Assembly: GCA_008727115.1 (NCBI GenBank)
Contig: CP044131.1
Span: 3,348,001 to 3,412,000 of the forward strand
Direction: 5' to 3'
DNA: 64,000 nucleotides
Origin: Comamonas testosteroni
GTDB lineage: Bacteria > Pseudomonadota > Gammaproteobacteria > Burkholderiales > Burkholderiaceae_C
The notes under the pieces are model-generated. The model did no database searches, was not told the origin of the DNA, and was given only the letters and a program-made list of their open reading frames with translations. Below, piece by piece: positions 1-7,326 of the stretch (its first letter is position 1; the number at the start of each line of letters is the position of its first letter). The position numbers were made by a program, and so were the translations under genes.

Positions 1-209
1 CAGACCATATGCACCGCCGTGGGCGCGCGCCGGTCTGGCTGCACAATCAGCTGCATGCCGTTCTTCAGCGTGAACTGCTGCACGGCAGGTGCAGCTTGCA
101 CGACCGCGGCAGACACAGGTTGAGACGATGCGCCCGGTGCAGCCAAGGCTGCCCCAGCGCTCAAACAGGCCATTAAGCCCAGTACAGGGAGTGCGCGTAC
201 ATGTTTCAT
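1..209 (-). CDS. M16 family zinc peptidase, N-terminal fragment (runs off the window)
   Basis: Only the first 69 codons are visible. The gene starts at the ATG at 209 and leaves the window at base 1. The N-terminus has a clear signal peptide (MKHVRALPVLGLMACLSAG, cleavage near ALA-AP), then a low-complexity Ala/Pro/Val stretch, then FTLKNGMQLIVQPDRRAPTA. That last segment matches the first strand of insulinase-like (M16) peptidases (xxLxNGlxvivxxdxraP). The catalytic HxxEH motif would lie beyond the edge. A periplasmic processing protease is likely. It is divergent from ftsY, with 28 bp between the start codons; M16 genes commonly neighbour ftsY in proteobacteria. Confidence 0.75.
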   Translation of the reverse strand, partial: MKHVRALPVLGLMACLSAGAALAAPGASSQPVSAAVVQAAPAVQQFTLKNGMQLIVQPDRRAPTAVHMV

Positions 210-237
210 AGAATGATGCGATTCTAAAAACCCGCCA

Positions 238-1401
238 ATGTTCAGTTTTTTCAAGAAAAAGCCCAATCCATCCGATGTGGTGGACTCCACGCCCGCAGCA
301 GAGACAGTTGCGGAGCCTGTTGCTGCTCAGCCCAAGCCTGCTCCACAGGATACGCCTGCAGTGCCTGCCGAAGGCGGCAGCAACTCCTGGTGGCGCAAGC
401 CTTTTGGAGGTGGTTCGGCGCCCAAGGATACCGAAAGCGCGCCTGTCACTCAGGATTTTGTAGCAGCCCCCGAGCCTACCGCAAAGCCTGAAGCGGAAAA
501 TGCCCGCCAAAGCTGGATGGAGCGCCTCAAAGCCGGGCTGCGCAAGACCGGCTCCAGCATCGCCACCGTCTTTACCGGCACGCAGATCAATGACACGCTG
601 TACGAAGAGCTGGAAGAAGCCCTGCTGATGGCCGACACTGGCGTCAAGGCCACGCAGCATCTGCTCGACGACTTGAAGCGCCGCGTCAAGGAAAGCAAGA
701 CCACCGATCCCGCTGCCGTCAAGGCGCTGCTGGCCGATGCACTGGCCGATTTGCTCAAACCTCTGGAAAAACCGCTGACGATTGGCGAGCACCAGCCCAC
801 CGTCATCATGGTGGCGGGCGTCAATGGCGCGGGCAAGACCACGTCGATTGGCAAGCTGACCAAGCACCTGGCCGACAGCGATCAATCCGTACTGCTGGCC
901 GCCGCCGACACCTTCCGCGCCGCCGCGCGTGAGCAGCTTGGCGTCTGGGCCAACCGCAACACGGTGGAAATCATCAGCCAGGAAGGGGGCGATCCCGCTG
1001 CCGTGAGCTTTGATGCGGTCAGCGCAGGCAAGGCCCGCAAGAAAGATGTGGTGCTGGTCGATACCGCCGGTCGTCTGCCCACGCAGCTGCACCTGATGGA
1101 AGAGCTGCGCAAGATCAAGCGCGTGGTCAACAAGGCCGATGGCACGGCGCCGCACGAGGTGCTGCTGGTCATCGACGGCAATACCGGCCAGAACGCGCTG
1201 GCCCAGGTGCGTGCCTTTGACGATGCGCTGCAGCTGACCGGCCTGATCGTGACCAAGCTGGACGGCACCGCCAAGGGTGGCGTACTGGCCGCGATTGCGC
1301 AGGAGCGCCCCATTCCCGTGTACTTCATCGGCGTGGGCGAGAAGATTGAAGACCTGGAAACCTTCAGTGCCAAGGAGTTTGCGCAGGCGCTGCTGTCCTG
1401 A
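238..1401 (+). CDS. ftsY: Signal recognition particle receptor FtsY
   Basis: SRP-receptor GTPase that docks ribosome-SRP complexes at the inner membrane and passes them to SecYEG. The 387 residues divide into an acidic, Pro/Ala-rich A domain (about 1-90), the N helical bundle (about 90-180) and the G domain. G-domain motifs are visible: P-loop GVNGAGKTT at 194-202, DTAGR at 275-279 and TKLDG at 339-343. The C-terminal GVGEKIEDLETF motif is typical of FtsY rather than Ffh, and there is no M domain. Length is normal. The gene stands alone on the plus strand and is followed by an intrinsic terminator. Confidence 0.97.
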   Translation: MFSFFKKKPNPSDVVDSTPAAETVAEPVAAQPKPAPQDTPAVPAEGGSNSWWRKPFGGGSAPKDTESAPVTQDFVAAPEPTAKPEAENARQSWMERLKAGLRKTGSSIATVFTGTQINDTLYEELEEALLMADTGVKATQHLLDDLKRRVKESKTTDPAAVKALLADALADLLKPLEKPLTIGEHQPTVIMVAGVNGAGKTTSIGKLTKHLADSDQSVLLAAADTFRAAAREQLGVWANRNTVEIISQEGGDPAAVSFDAVSAGKARKKDVVLVDTAGRLPTQLHLMEELRKIKRVVNKADGTAPHEVLLVIDGNTGQNALAQVRAFDDALQLTGLIVTKLDGTAKGGVLAAIAQERPIPVYFIGVGEKIEDLETFSAKEFAQALLS

Positions 1402-1410
1402 CGAACTATG

Positions 1411-1468
1411 CATTTGATAGCTGCTTGCGCTTGATATATCAAAGAATCAAGAGAAAATAGCCATCAAA
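1411..1468. repeat. Copy of a short interspersed intergenic repeat (family 1)
   Basis: The block TTTGATAGCTGCTTGCGCTT followed by an AT-rich centre and AAATAGCCATCAAA has the core words of a recurring element: GATAGCTGCTxGCGCTT on one arm and (A)AxTAGCCxxxxxx on the other. Related copies lie near 11.8, 13.7, 22.9, 36.2 and 62.3 kb, and one sits inside the tamB coding sequence. Here it lies between ftsY and its terminator. Function unknown; the partly palindromic layout suggests a REP-like transcript-end element. Confidence 0.6.
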
Positions 1469-1474
1469 CCCAAG

Positions 1475-1503
1475 AAAGGAGCGCGCAAGGCGCTCCTTTT
1501 TTA
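1475..1503. terminator. Intrinsic terminator after ftsY
   Basis: The stem AAAGGAGCG / CGCTCCTTT closes a seven-base loop and runs into a T tract. It lies between the convergent ends of ftsY and cutA. The A-rich 5' side means it could serve both genes. Confidence 0.85.
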
Positions 1504-1518
1504 TTTAAGCCCGCGCTT

Positions 1519-1893
1519 TCAGGCTTGCACTTGTTGCTTGAGCCATTGGGCGTAATCACCCAGGCAACGTTCGGTGCGCATGGTGATCTGCGGAACCTCA
1601 TAGCTGTGCTGCTCACGCATGAGTTGCGTCAATCGCGGCAGTACCTCAGGTAATGTCTTGCAAACCAGCCGCCACTCGGCACTGGTCTGCAGTACCCCAT
1701 CCCACTCGTAATACGAGGTGATGCGCTCGGTCTGCACACAGGCCGCAACCTTCGCGGCCACCAGTGCCCGTGCCATGTCTTCGGCTTCCGCCGAATGCCC
1801 CACGGTCGTGGTCACCACGCACAGCGTGCTCCAAGGCAGATCCTGAGATGGAGAGGACTGGGAGGGTGCAATCTGGGTCAATGTGGTGTTCAT
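1519..1893 (-). CDS. cutA: CutA-family divalent cation tolerance protein
   Basis: Small trimeric cytosolic protein of the CutA1 family, linked to copper tolerance. The 124 residues include the family signatures TLCVVTTTV, the conserved VAACVQ turn, the SYYEWDG strand and a C-terminal VPQITMR-like segment. The N-terminal 20 residues are a Ser/Pro/Gln-rich extension, and an internal start is not obvious. It lies 42 bp downstream of panE on the same strand and is probably co-transcribed with it. A direct role in metal tolerance here is not shown by the sequence. Confidence 0.9.
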   Translation of the reverse strand: MNTTLTQIAPSQSSPSQDLPWSTLCVVTTTVGHSAEAEDMARALVAAKVAACVQTERITSYYEWDGVLQTSAEWRLVCKTLPEVLPRLTQLMREQHSYEVPQITMRTERCLGDYAQWLKQQVQA

Positions 1894-1935
1894 GTCGCCC
1901 AGTCTAGAACCAAGGCGGCCCAGATATTCCGAGCG

Positions 1936-2940
1936 TTACAACGGATACAAACCCAGTTGCTGCGCACGCAATCTGGATAGCCCCAGCAAGGCATCGGTAA
2001 ACGGAGTGGCAATGCCGCACATCGCCCCCATCTCCCGCACCGCGCCCACCAGCGCATCCAGCTCCACAGGCTTGCCCGCTTCCACATCTTGCAGCATCGA
2101 GGTTTTGAAACCACCCAGCTTGAGCGTGACCTGATGCCTGTCCTGCGGGCTGTCCTCAATAGGCAGGCCGATGCGCGCGCCGATTTCCTTGGCCTCCAGC
2201 ATCACGGCGGTGATGAAGTTGCGCACCAGCTCGTCGCCCAGAATTTTGTCCGTGGTCGCGCCCGTGATGGCACTGACGGGGTTCATGGTCATATTGCCCC
2301 AGAGCTTGTACCAGGCATCGCGCTGGATGTTGCCCGAGACCTTGACCTCCAGCCCGCCTGCACGCAGCAGCTCGGCCAGCGCCAGCAGACGTTCCGTGGC
2401 CGCATCGCCGGGCTGGGCCGTGGGCTCGCCCACGATGATGCTGTTGCCAAAGTGGCGGCGCACCACGCCCGGCGCATCGAGTGAGCAGCTGGCATGCACC
2501 ACCGAGCCAATCACCTGCTCCGTGGGAATGGAGCGGGCGATATCGCCCTGCGGGTCCACCGTCTTGAGCTGCAGGCCGCGCAGGCTGGCATCCACGCCAC
2601 CCGCCAGAAACCACCAGGGCACACCATTCATGGCTGTCAGTACCAGCGTCTGCGGACCAATCAGCGGCGCAATCTGCCGCGCCACATCGGGCATGGCCGG
2701 TGCTTTGACGGCTATCACCACCACATCCTGCACGCCCAGCGCAGCGGGGTCTTGCTGGGCGTTGACAGCCACGGTTTCGCGCGCGTCGCCATGCACCAGC
2801 GTCAGCCCGTTTTGCTGCAGTGCAGCCAGCGTCTGACCACGCGCCACGGCGCTCAACTCGCAACCTGCCTTGGCCAGCGCCACGCCCAGCCAGCCGCCAA
2901 TGGCTCCTGCGCCGTAAATACACACTTTTTCCGGATTCAT
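1936..2940 (-). CDS. panE: 2-dehydropantoate 2-reductase
   Basis: NADPH-dependent ketopantoate reductase of coenzyme A biosynthesis, or a close ApbA/PanE paralogue. Of 334 residues, the N-terminus is a Rossmann fold with the dinucleotide motif GAGAIG at 10-15. The C-terminal helical domain begins around DAWYKLWGNM, which holds the conserved Lys and Asn expected at the active site. Length is slightly above the E. coli enzyme. It is first in a two-gene panE-cutA unit. Bacteria often have several ApbA-like reductases, so the exact 2-keto acid is inferred. Confidence 0.85.
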   Translation of the reverse strand: MNPEKVCIYGAGAIGGWLGVALAKAGCELSAVARGQTLAALQQNGLTLVHGDARETVAVNAQQDPAALGVQDVVVIAVKAPAMPDVARQIAPLIGPQTLVLTAMNGVPWWFLAGGVDASLRGLQLKTVDPQGDIARSIPTEQVIGSVVHASCSLDAPGVVRRHFGNSIIVGEPTAQPGDAATERLLALAELLRAGGLEVKVSGNIQRDAWYKLWGNMTMNPVSAITGATTDKILGDELVRNFITAVMLEAKEIGARIGLPIEDSPQDRHQVTLKLGGFKTSMLQDVEAGKPVELDALVGAVREMGAMCGIATPFTDALLGLSRLRAQQLGLYPL

Positions 2941-3285
2941 TCTTGTCTCTCGTTCTAACTATCAAAGAAGCAGATGTCAGCTCAGTGCCAGCAGGCACTC
3001 AAAGGAACTACTCAGGCCCTCGTATCCTCAAACCCAGCACGGCCAGCATCTGCTCACCCCTCATCCAGGCGGCATAGGCTATTGAAAACGTCATCGTGCT
3101 TGATGCCCAGCCGAACTTGAAAAGTGAAAATAATCTATGGAGCTGAAAAATCGACAGCTGGGTCTTGAGTAATGGGAATGCTGCGCTACGTAATTTAATG
3201 GTTAATCTAAGTTCGGGAACTTTGTCTTTAGCACTCCCTCTAACAGAGTGCTAATATGAAGATCATGGAAGAAAGGAAACCTGCA
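2941..3285. other. Intergenic region between panE and rpoH
   Basis: A 345-bp divergent promoter region. The only signal I can identify with confidence is the CIRCE palindrome at its right end, followed by a strong ribosome-binding site. AT-rich blocks at 3115-3140 and 3190-3210 could hold promoters, but no -35/-10 pair has good spacing, so none is called. No credible small gene is seen. Confidence 0.6.
3228..3254. promoter_or_regulatory. CIRCE operator (HrcA binding site) upstream of rpoH
   Basis: The bases read TTAGCACTC, nine spacer bases, GAGTGCTAA: a perfect 9-9-9 match to the CIRCE inverted repeat bound by the heat-shock repressor HrcA. It ends 31 bp before the preferred rpoH start at 3286, within the likely 5' leader. 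This indicates that sigma-32 synthesis is itself under HrcA repression, linking the HrcA and RpoH heat-shock circuits. The operator is seen directly. HrcA is not in this window. Confidence 0.93.
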
Positions 3286-4230
3286 ATGAAAACTGCCTCC
3301 GGCTCCATTGCGACTGCCTTGGCGCCCGCGAACCCTTGGGCGCTGGTACCTCCGCTGGGCAACCTGGATGCCTATATCTCGGCCGCAAACCGTCTACCAA
3401 TGCTCACCCTTGAGGAAGAGCAGGACTACGCACGCAAGCTCAAAGAACACAACGATCTGGATGCCGCAGGGCGTCTGGTGATGTCTCACCTGCGCCTGGT
3501 GGTGTCTATTTCCCGCCAGTACTTGGGCTATGGCCTGCCTCACGGCGACCTGATCCAGGAAGGCAATGTGGGCCTGATGAAAGCCGTCAAGCGCTTCGAC
3601 CCCGATCAGGGCGTGCGTCTGGTGAGCTACGCCATGCACTGGATCAAGGCTGAGATCCACGAATACATCTTGAAGAACTGGCGCATGGTCAAGGTCGCGA
3701 CGACCAAGGCCCAGCGCAAGCTGTTCTTCAATCTGCGCTCGATGAAGCATGACATGAAGTCCGATGCCGCCATGGCAGACGGCGACGCCATCATGCGCGA
3801 GACGCTGACCGCTGGCGAAATTGACGCCATGGCTGCAAAGCTCAACGTCAAGCGCGAAGAAGTCATCGAGATGGAAACCCGCCTGTCGGGTGGCGATGTA
3901 CTACTGGACCCCTCGCCCAGCGATGATGGTGAGCAGGCTTATGGCCCCATCGCCTATCTGGCAGATGCCAACCACGAACCCACGGCCATGATCGAGTCGC
4001 GTCAGCGCGACCAACTGGCAACGGATGGGCTGTCCATGGCTCTGGAAGGTCTGGATGACCGCAGCCGCCGCATCGTGGAAGAGCGCTGGCTCAAGGTCAA
4101 CGACGACGGCTCCGGCGGCATGACGCTGCACGAGCTGGCGGCCGAGTACGGCGTGAGCGCTGAGCGTATTCGCCAGATCGAAGTGGCCGCCATGAAAAAG
4201 ATGAAAAAAGCGCTGGCCGAGTTCGCGTAA
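3286..4230 (+). CDS. rpoH: RNA polymerase sigma-32 factor RpoH
   Basis: Alternative sigma factor for heat-shock genes. From the ATG at 3286 it has 314 residues. Region 2 includes LTLEEEQDYARKL and the GDLIQEGNVGLMKAVKRFDP core. The diagnostic RpoH box QRKLFFNLR is at 143-151. Region 4 has the helix-turn-helix LHELAAEYGVSAERIRQIE. An upstream in-frame ATG at 3256 would add ten residues, but it begins one base after the CIRCE palindrome and has no Shine-Dalgarno. The ATG at 3286 is preceded by AGAAAGGAAA at good spacing. The CIRCE operator implies HrcA control. A terminator follows. Confidence 0.95.
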   Translation: MKTASGSIATALAPANPWALVPPLGNLDAYISAANRLPMLTLEEEQDYARKLKEHNDLDAAGRLVMSHLRLVVSISRQYLGYGLPHGDLIQEGNVGLMKAVKRFDPDQGVRLVSYAMHWIKAEIHEYILKNWRMVKVATTKAQRKLFFNLRSMKHDMKSDAAMADGDAIMRETLTAGEIDAMAAKLNVKREEVIEMETRLSGGDVLLDPSPSDDGEQAYGPIAYLADANHEPTAMIESRQRDQLATDGLSMALEGLDDRSRRIVEERWLKVNDDGSGGMTLHELAAEYGVSAERIRQIEVAAMKKMKKALAEFA

Positions 4231-4279
4231 ACGCTAACTTGCGCACCAGCGACTTAAAAGGCTGAAATGCTGAACCTCA

Positions 4280-4305
4280 AACCCGGATAATTTCCGGGTT
4301 TTTTA
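4280..4305 (+). terminator. Intrinsic terminator after rpoH
   Basis: The stem AACCCGG / CCGGGTT with a seven-base AT-rich loop (ATAATTT) is followed by a run of T. It lies 50 bp after the rpoH stop codon. Confidence 0.9.
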
Positions 4306-4372
4306 TTTTCTGGCGCTGATGCTGCTTGCATCTGCGCTGATCTCCATACCGATAAGACTCAAGAGACCTGAC

Positions 4373-5380
4373 ATGCCTATTTGCCACTCCCGCACTTCCA
4401 GCGTACTCAAAAAACTCTCCCGCCGAAGCGTGGTTGCAGTGGGCGCAGCTTTGATGGCTGCATCTATGGCACCCGCCGCCATGGCGGCTGACAACTGGCC
4501 CGACAAGCCCCTGCATCTGATCGTGGGCTTTCCCGCAGGCTCTTCGCCCGACCTGACGGCGCGAGCGCTAGCCGAGCCGCTGGAAAAGAAGTTGGGCCAG
4601 ACCATCATTGTGGAAAACCGCGTGGGCGCGGGCGGCAATATCGCTGGTGAATATGTAGCCAAGGCCGACGGCTACACCTTCAGCGTGATGATCAACGGCA
4701 ATATGACCATCGCCAAGCTGCTCAACCCTGCTGTGCGCTACGACCCCATCAAGGATTTGCAGCCTGTCAGCCTGATTGGCGTGGCACCGTTGGTGCTGGT
4801 GGCCCCTGCCTCTGCACCGCAAGGCAAGGCCTTTATCGACGCTGCCTCCAAGGCTGGTGACAAGTGGAGCTATGGTTCGCCCGGCGTGGGCACCGTGGGC
4901 CATCTGGGCATGGAGCTGCTCAAGAGCCGCTCTGCCATCAAGGCAGTGCATGTGCCCTATACCGGCTACCCACAGGTGTTCAATGGCATCCAGGGCGGCG
5001 ATCTGCAGCTGTCCATGCTGCCTCCAGCCCTCGCCATGGCCCAGATTCAGTCTGGCAAGCTGCACGGCATTGGCGTGACCTCAGCGGCCCGCAGCCCGCT
5101 GGCCCCCGGCCTGCCCAGCCTCAAGGACCTGGGCGTCAACAACTTTGATCTGGAAATCTGGAACGCCGTAGCAGCGCCCAAGTCCATGCCCAAGGCCCAT
5201 GTGGAGAAGCTGGCTGTGGCTGTGAGCGAGATTGTGCGTACGCCCGAAATGCGCCAGAAGCTGGCCATGCAAGGCTGGCAAGCCGTGGGCAGCTCACCCG
5301 AAGGCCTGCACAACCGCATTCAGCAGGATGTGAAGGCGCTGGGCAGCATCATTCGGGAGCAGCACATCACCGCGCAGTGA
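4373..5380 (+). CDS. Bug-family (TctC-like) periplasmic solute-binding receptor
   Basis: Substrate receptor of the tripartite tricarboxylate transporter type, which binds small carboxylates in the periplasm. From the ATG at 4373 there are 335 residues, with signal peptide RRSVVAVGAALMAASMAPAA cleaved near AMAAD. The family signatures are WPDKPLHLIVGFPAGSSPD, the P-loop-like VENRVGAGGNIAGEYVAK and the VPYTGYPQ segment. No TctA/TctB membrane genes are adjacent, as for most of the many orphan Bug genes in this group, so the ligand cannot be predicted. It lies between rpoH and the lipid cluster as an independent unit. In-frame codons upstream (from 4319) overlap the terminator region and lack a ribosome site. 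Confidence 0.9.
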   Translation: MPICHSRTSSVLKKLSRRSVVAVGAALMAASMAPAAMAADNWPDKPLHLIVGFPAGSSPDLTARALAEPLEKKLGQTIIVENRVGAGGNIAGEYVAKADGYTFSVMINGNMTIAKLLNPAVRYDPIKDLQPVSLIGVAPLVLVAPASAPQGKAFIDAASKAGDKWSYGSPGVGTVGHLGMELLKSRSAIKAVHVPYTGYPQVFNGIQGGDLQLSMLPPALAMAQIQSGKLHGIGVTSAARSPLAPGLPSLKDLGVNNFDLEIWNAVAAPKSMPKAHVEKLAVAVSEIVRTPEMRQKLAMQGWQAVGSSPEGLHNRIQQDVKALGSIIREQHITAQ

Positions 5381-5383
5381 TGG

Positions 5384-5460
5384 CTCCCCCCTGAGCCGCT
5401 TTGCGGCTTCCCCCCAGGGGGACGACAGCTTCGCTGCGCGGCGGCGCTTGCTGGCTATCT
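5384..5460. repeat. Copy of intergenic repeat family 2
   Basis: It starts with CCCCCTGAGCCGCTTTGCGG, continues with a CCCCCAGGGGGACGACAGC block and ends near GCGGCGCTTGCTGGC. The inner hairpin GAGCCGCTTTGCGGCTTC is evident. Inverted-orientation copies lie at 60846-60952 and 62358-62452, all directly after stop codons. I recognise this type from Comamonadaceae intergenic regions. Function unknown; it probably folds in the transcript. Confidence 0.75.
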
Positions 5461-5631
5461 CTCGCTTGAGGTGTGACGGTTTTTACGGCCGTCTCGCTCA
5501 CTGAAGCCCCTTTGGGTATCAGCTGATGCTACTGCGGCGTCCGCTATCATGCGCCCGACTGGCATGCGTTTACGCTATGCCTTTCGGGCGCATTGCTTTT
5601 GTCTGGCTGCGTCAATGTTTACGGAGCCTTC

Positions 5632-6375
5632 ATGGACGCAGGAACGTGGTTCACTCAGCTCAACGCCTGGCAGGTCATGGCGTTGGGACTGGTCTTTTTT
5701 GGCGGAATTTATGTGCTGGGTGCACTGGCCATGCTGGGCCTGACACGCCTGCTGGCCAGCGCAGGGATTGGCAAGCCGCTGGATACGCGCCCGCTCAAGC
5801 CCGATCAGCTGCAGCGCGAGTGGCGTCAATCGTTTCATTCCATTCTGGTTTTCGGTCTGGGCATGATCGTGCCCTGGGGCTTTCTGCAATTGGGCTGGGC
5901 GCATCTCACACCCAATGCCAGTGTAGGGCGCATTGCGCTGGAGATCATCGCCCTGCTGATCTGGAACGATGTGCATTTCTGGATCAATCACCGCCTGCTA
6001 CACACGCGCCGTCTGGTGCGCTATCACGGCGATCACCACCGCTCCGTTGTGACCACACCCTGGTCCACCTACAGCTTTCACCCCATCGAGGCGCTGATGC
6101 TGGGCAACATCATCTTGCTGCCCATGGTGGTGCATGACTTCTATTTCTGGTCGCTGGCATCCGTTCCGGTGCTGAGCCTAATGCTCAACCTGATCGGCCA
6201 CTCCAACTGGGACTTTTTCCCCAAGGTCTCTGATTCCCACCCGCTGGCCGCCAGCCGCCGTCACCATCTGCACCACGCGCGCCCTGCGGGCAACTATGGT
6301 TTTGCTCTGGCCTTTATGGACCAGATCATGGGCACCAAGGTCAAAACCACATCCACCCAGCCATCCAGCCACTGA
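5632..6375 (+). CDS. Sterol desaturase / fatty acid hydroxylase family membrane protein
   Basis: Integral-membrane diiron oxygenase of the fatty acid hydroxylase superfamily, 247 residues. Four to five hydrophobic segments carry the histidine clusters HFWINHRLLH, HGDHH and HHLHH that bind iron in this family. The ATG at 5632 is chosen because ACGGAG lies six bases upstream; a TTG at 5593 would add 13 residues with no ribosome site. It is the first gene of a four-gene cluster and its stop abuts the start of the next gene. It probably hydroxylates or desaturates a lipid chain made or modified by the cluster. The substrate is not known. Confidence 0.85.
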   Translation: MDAGTWFTQLNAWQVMALGLVFFGGIYVLGALAMLGLTRLLASAGIGKPLDTRPLKPDQLQREWRQSFHSILVFGLGMIVPWGFLQLGWAHLTPNASVGRIALEIIALLIWNDVHFWINHRLLHTRRLVRYHGDHHRSVVTTPWSTYSFHPIEALMLGNIILLPMVVHDFYFWSLASVPVLSLMLNLIGHSNWDFFPKVSDSHPLAASRRHHLHHARPAGNYGFALAFMDQIMGTKVKTTSTQPSSH

Positions 6376-7308
6376 ATGAGCAAGCACCCGAGTCAGCGCT
6401 TTCTTCCCACGCTGCGCCATTGGCGCGACTGGCAGTCTGTGCTTTATATGGTGGTGATGCCGCTCATCGTCTGGTGGCAGTGGACGCATGGCTTCAACTT
6501 CATTCTTTATAGCGTCGAGCTGTTTCTGACACTGGGCGTGGGCGTGATTCACCACAACCACACCCATGTGCGTATGTGGCGGGGCCGCTGGAGCAATCGT
6601 GCTACCGACTACTGGCTCACGCTGCTGCAGGGCCACCCCACTTTTGTGTTCTGGCCTGCCCATGTGGGCAACCACCATCGCTTTCGTCACGGGCCGCGCG
6701 ATATTGCGCGCACCTACCGGCCTGAGTTTGGTGGTGATACCAACCATCTCTGGGGCTATCTGGTTCACCCGATTCAAGCGGGCCTGAAGCTCTACCCTCT
6801 GTTCTTTCGCTGGCTGAACAACCTGCGCATTCACTGGCCCGGTGCGTTTCGCTACTGCATGGGGCAATACGCGCTGTGGCTAGGTAGCTGGGGATTTTTT
6901 CTGTGGCTGGACTGGCAGAAAGCGCTGCTCTTCATCATCGTCCCCCAGCTGCATGGCCTGCACTGGCTGCTGGCCACCAACTATCTGCAGCACGCCCATG
7001 CCGACGGCAGGCTGCTGACCAGAGCGCAGCGCAATACCCCAGGTATCGAGCTGAACTACGCGCGCAACTTCGAGGGGCTGGTCAATCCGCTTCTTTTTAA
7101 TATTGGCCTGCACACCGCGCACCATGAGTGCCCGCATGCGCACTGGTCCGAGCTAACAAACCTGCACGCTCAGACCTATCGCCAGCGAGTCACTCCCGCC
7201 CTCAATGAAGGCGGACTGTTGCCCTATATGGGGCGCGTGTTTGTATTGGGTCTGGTCTGGCCCGCGGCAAGAACCAAGCCGCAGATGCCTCCAGACGCTG
7301 TGAAATAA
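6376..7308 (+). CDS. Membrane fatty acid desaturase
   Basis: Diiron acyl-chain desaturase family, 310 residues. The three histidine boxes are present: HHNHTH near 58-63, HVGNHHRFRH near 95-104 and HTAHHECPH near 248-256. Hydrophobic segments lie between them. The ATG directly follows the TGA of the preceding gene with no spacer, so translational coupling is likely. It probably introduces a double bond into a lipid acyl chain. Together with the upstream sterol-desaturase-type protein and the downstream ketosynthase fusion it suggests an operon for a specialised lipid. Regiospecificity cannot be read from the sequence. Confidence 0.88.
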   Translation: MSKHPSQRFLPTLRHWRDWQSVLYMVVMPLIVWWQWTHGFNFILYSVELFLTLGVGVIHHNHTHVRMWRGRWSNRATDYWLTLLQGHPTFVFWPAHVGNHHRFRHGPRDIARTYRPEFGGDTNHLWGYLVHPIQAGLKLYPLFFRWLNNLRIHWPGAFRYCMGQYALWLGSWGFFLWLDWQKALLFIIVPQLHGLHWLLATNYLQHAHADGRLLTRAQRNTPGIELNYARNFEGLVNPLLFNIGLHTAHHECPHAHWSELTNLHAQTYRQRVTPALNEGGLLPYMGRVFVLGLVWPAARTKPQMPPDAVK

Positions 7309-7326
7309 GAAACCTGTTGAGAACAT

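Noticed and set aside
3256-3258. ATG at 3256 as the start of RpoH
   Set aside because: It begins one base after the CIRCE palindrome and has no ribosome site; the ATG at 3286 has AGAAAGGAAA in place.
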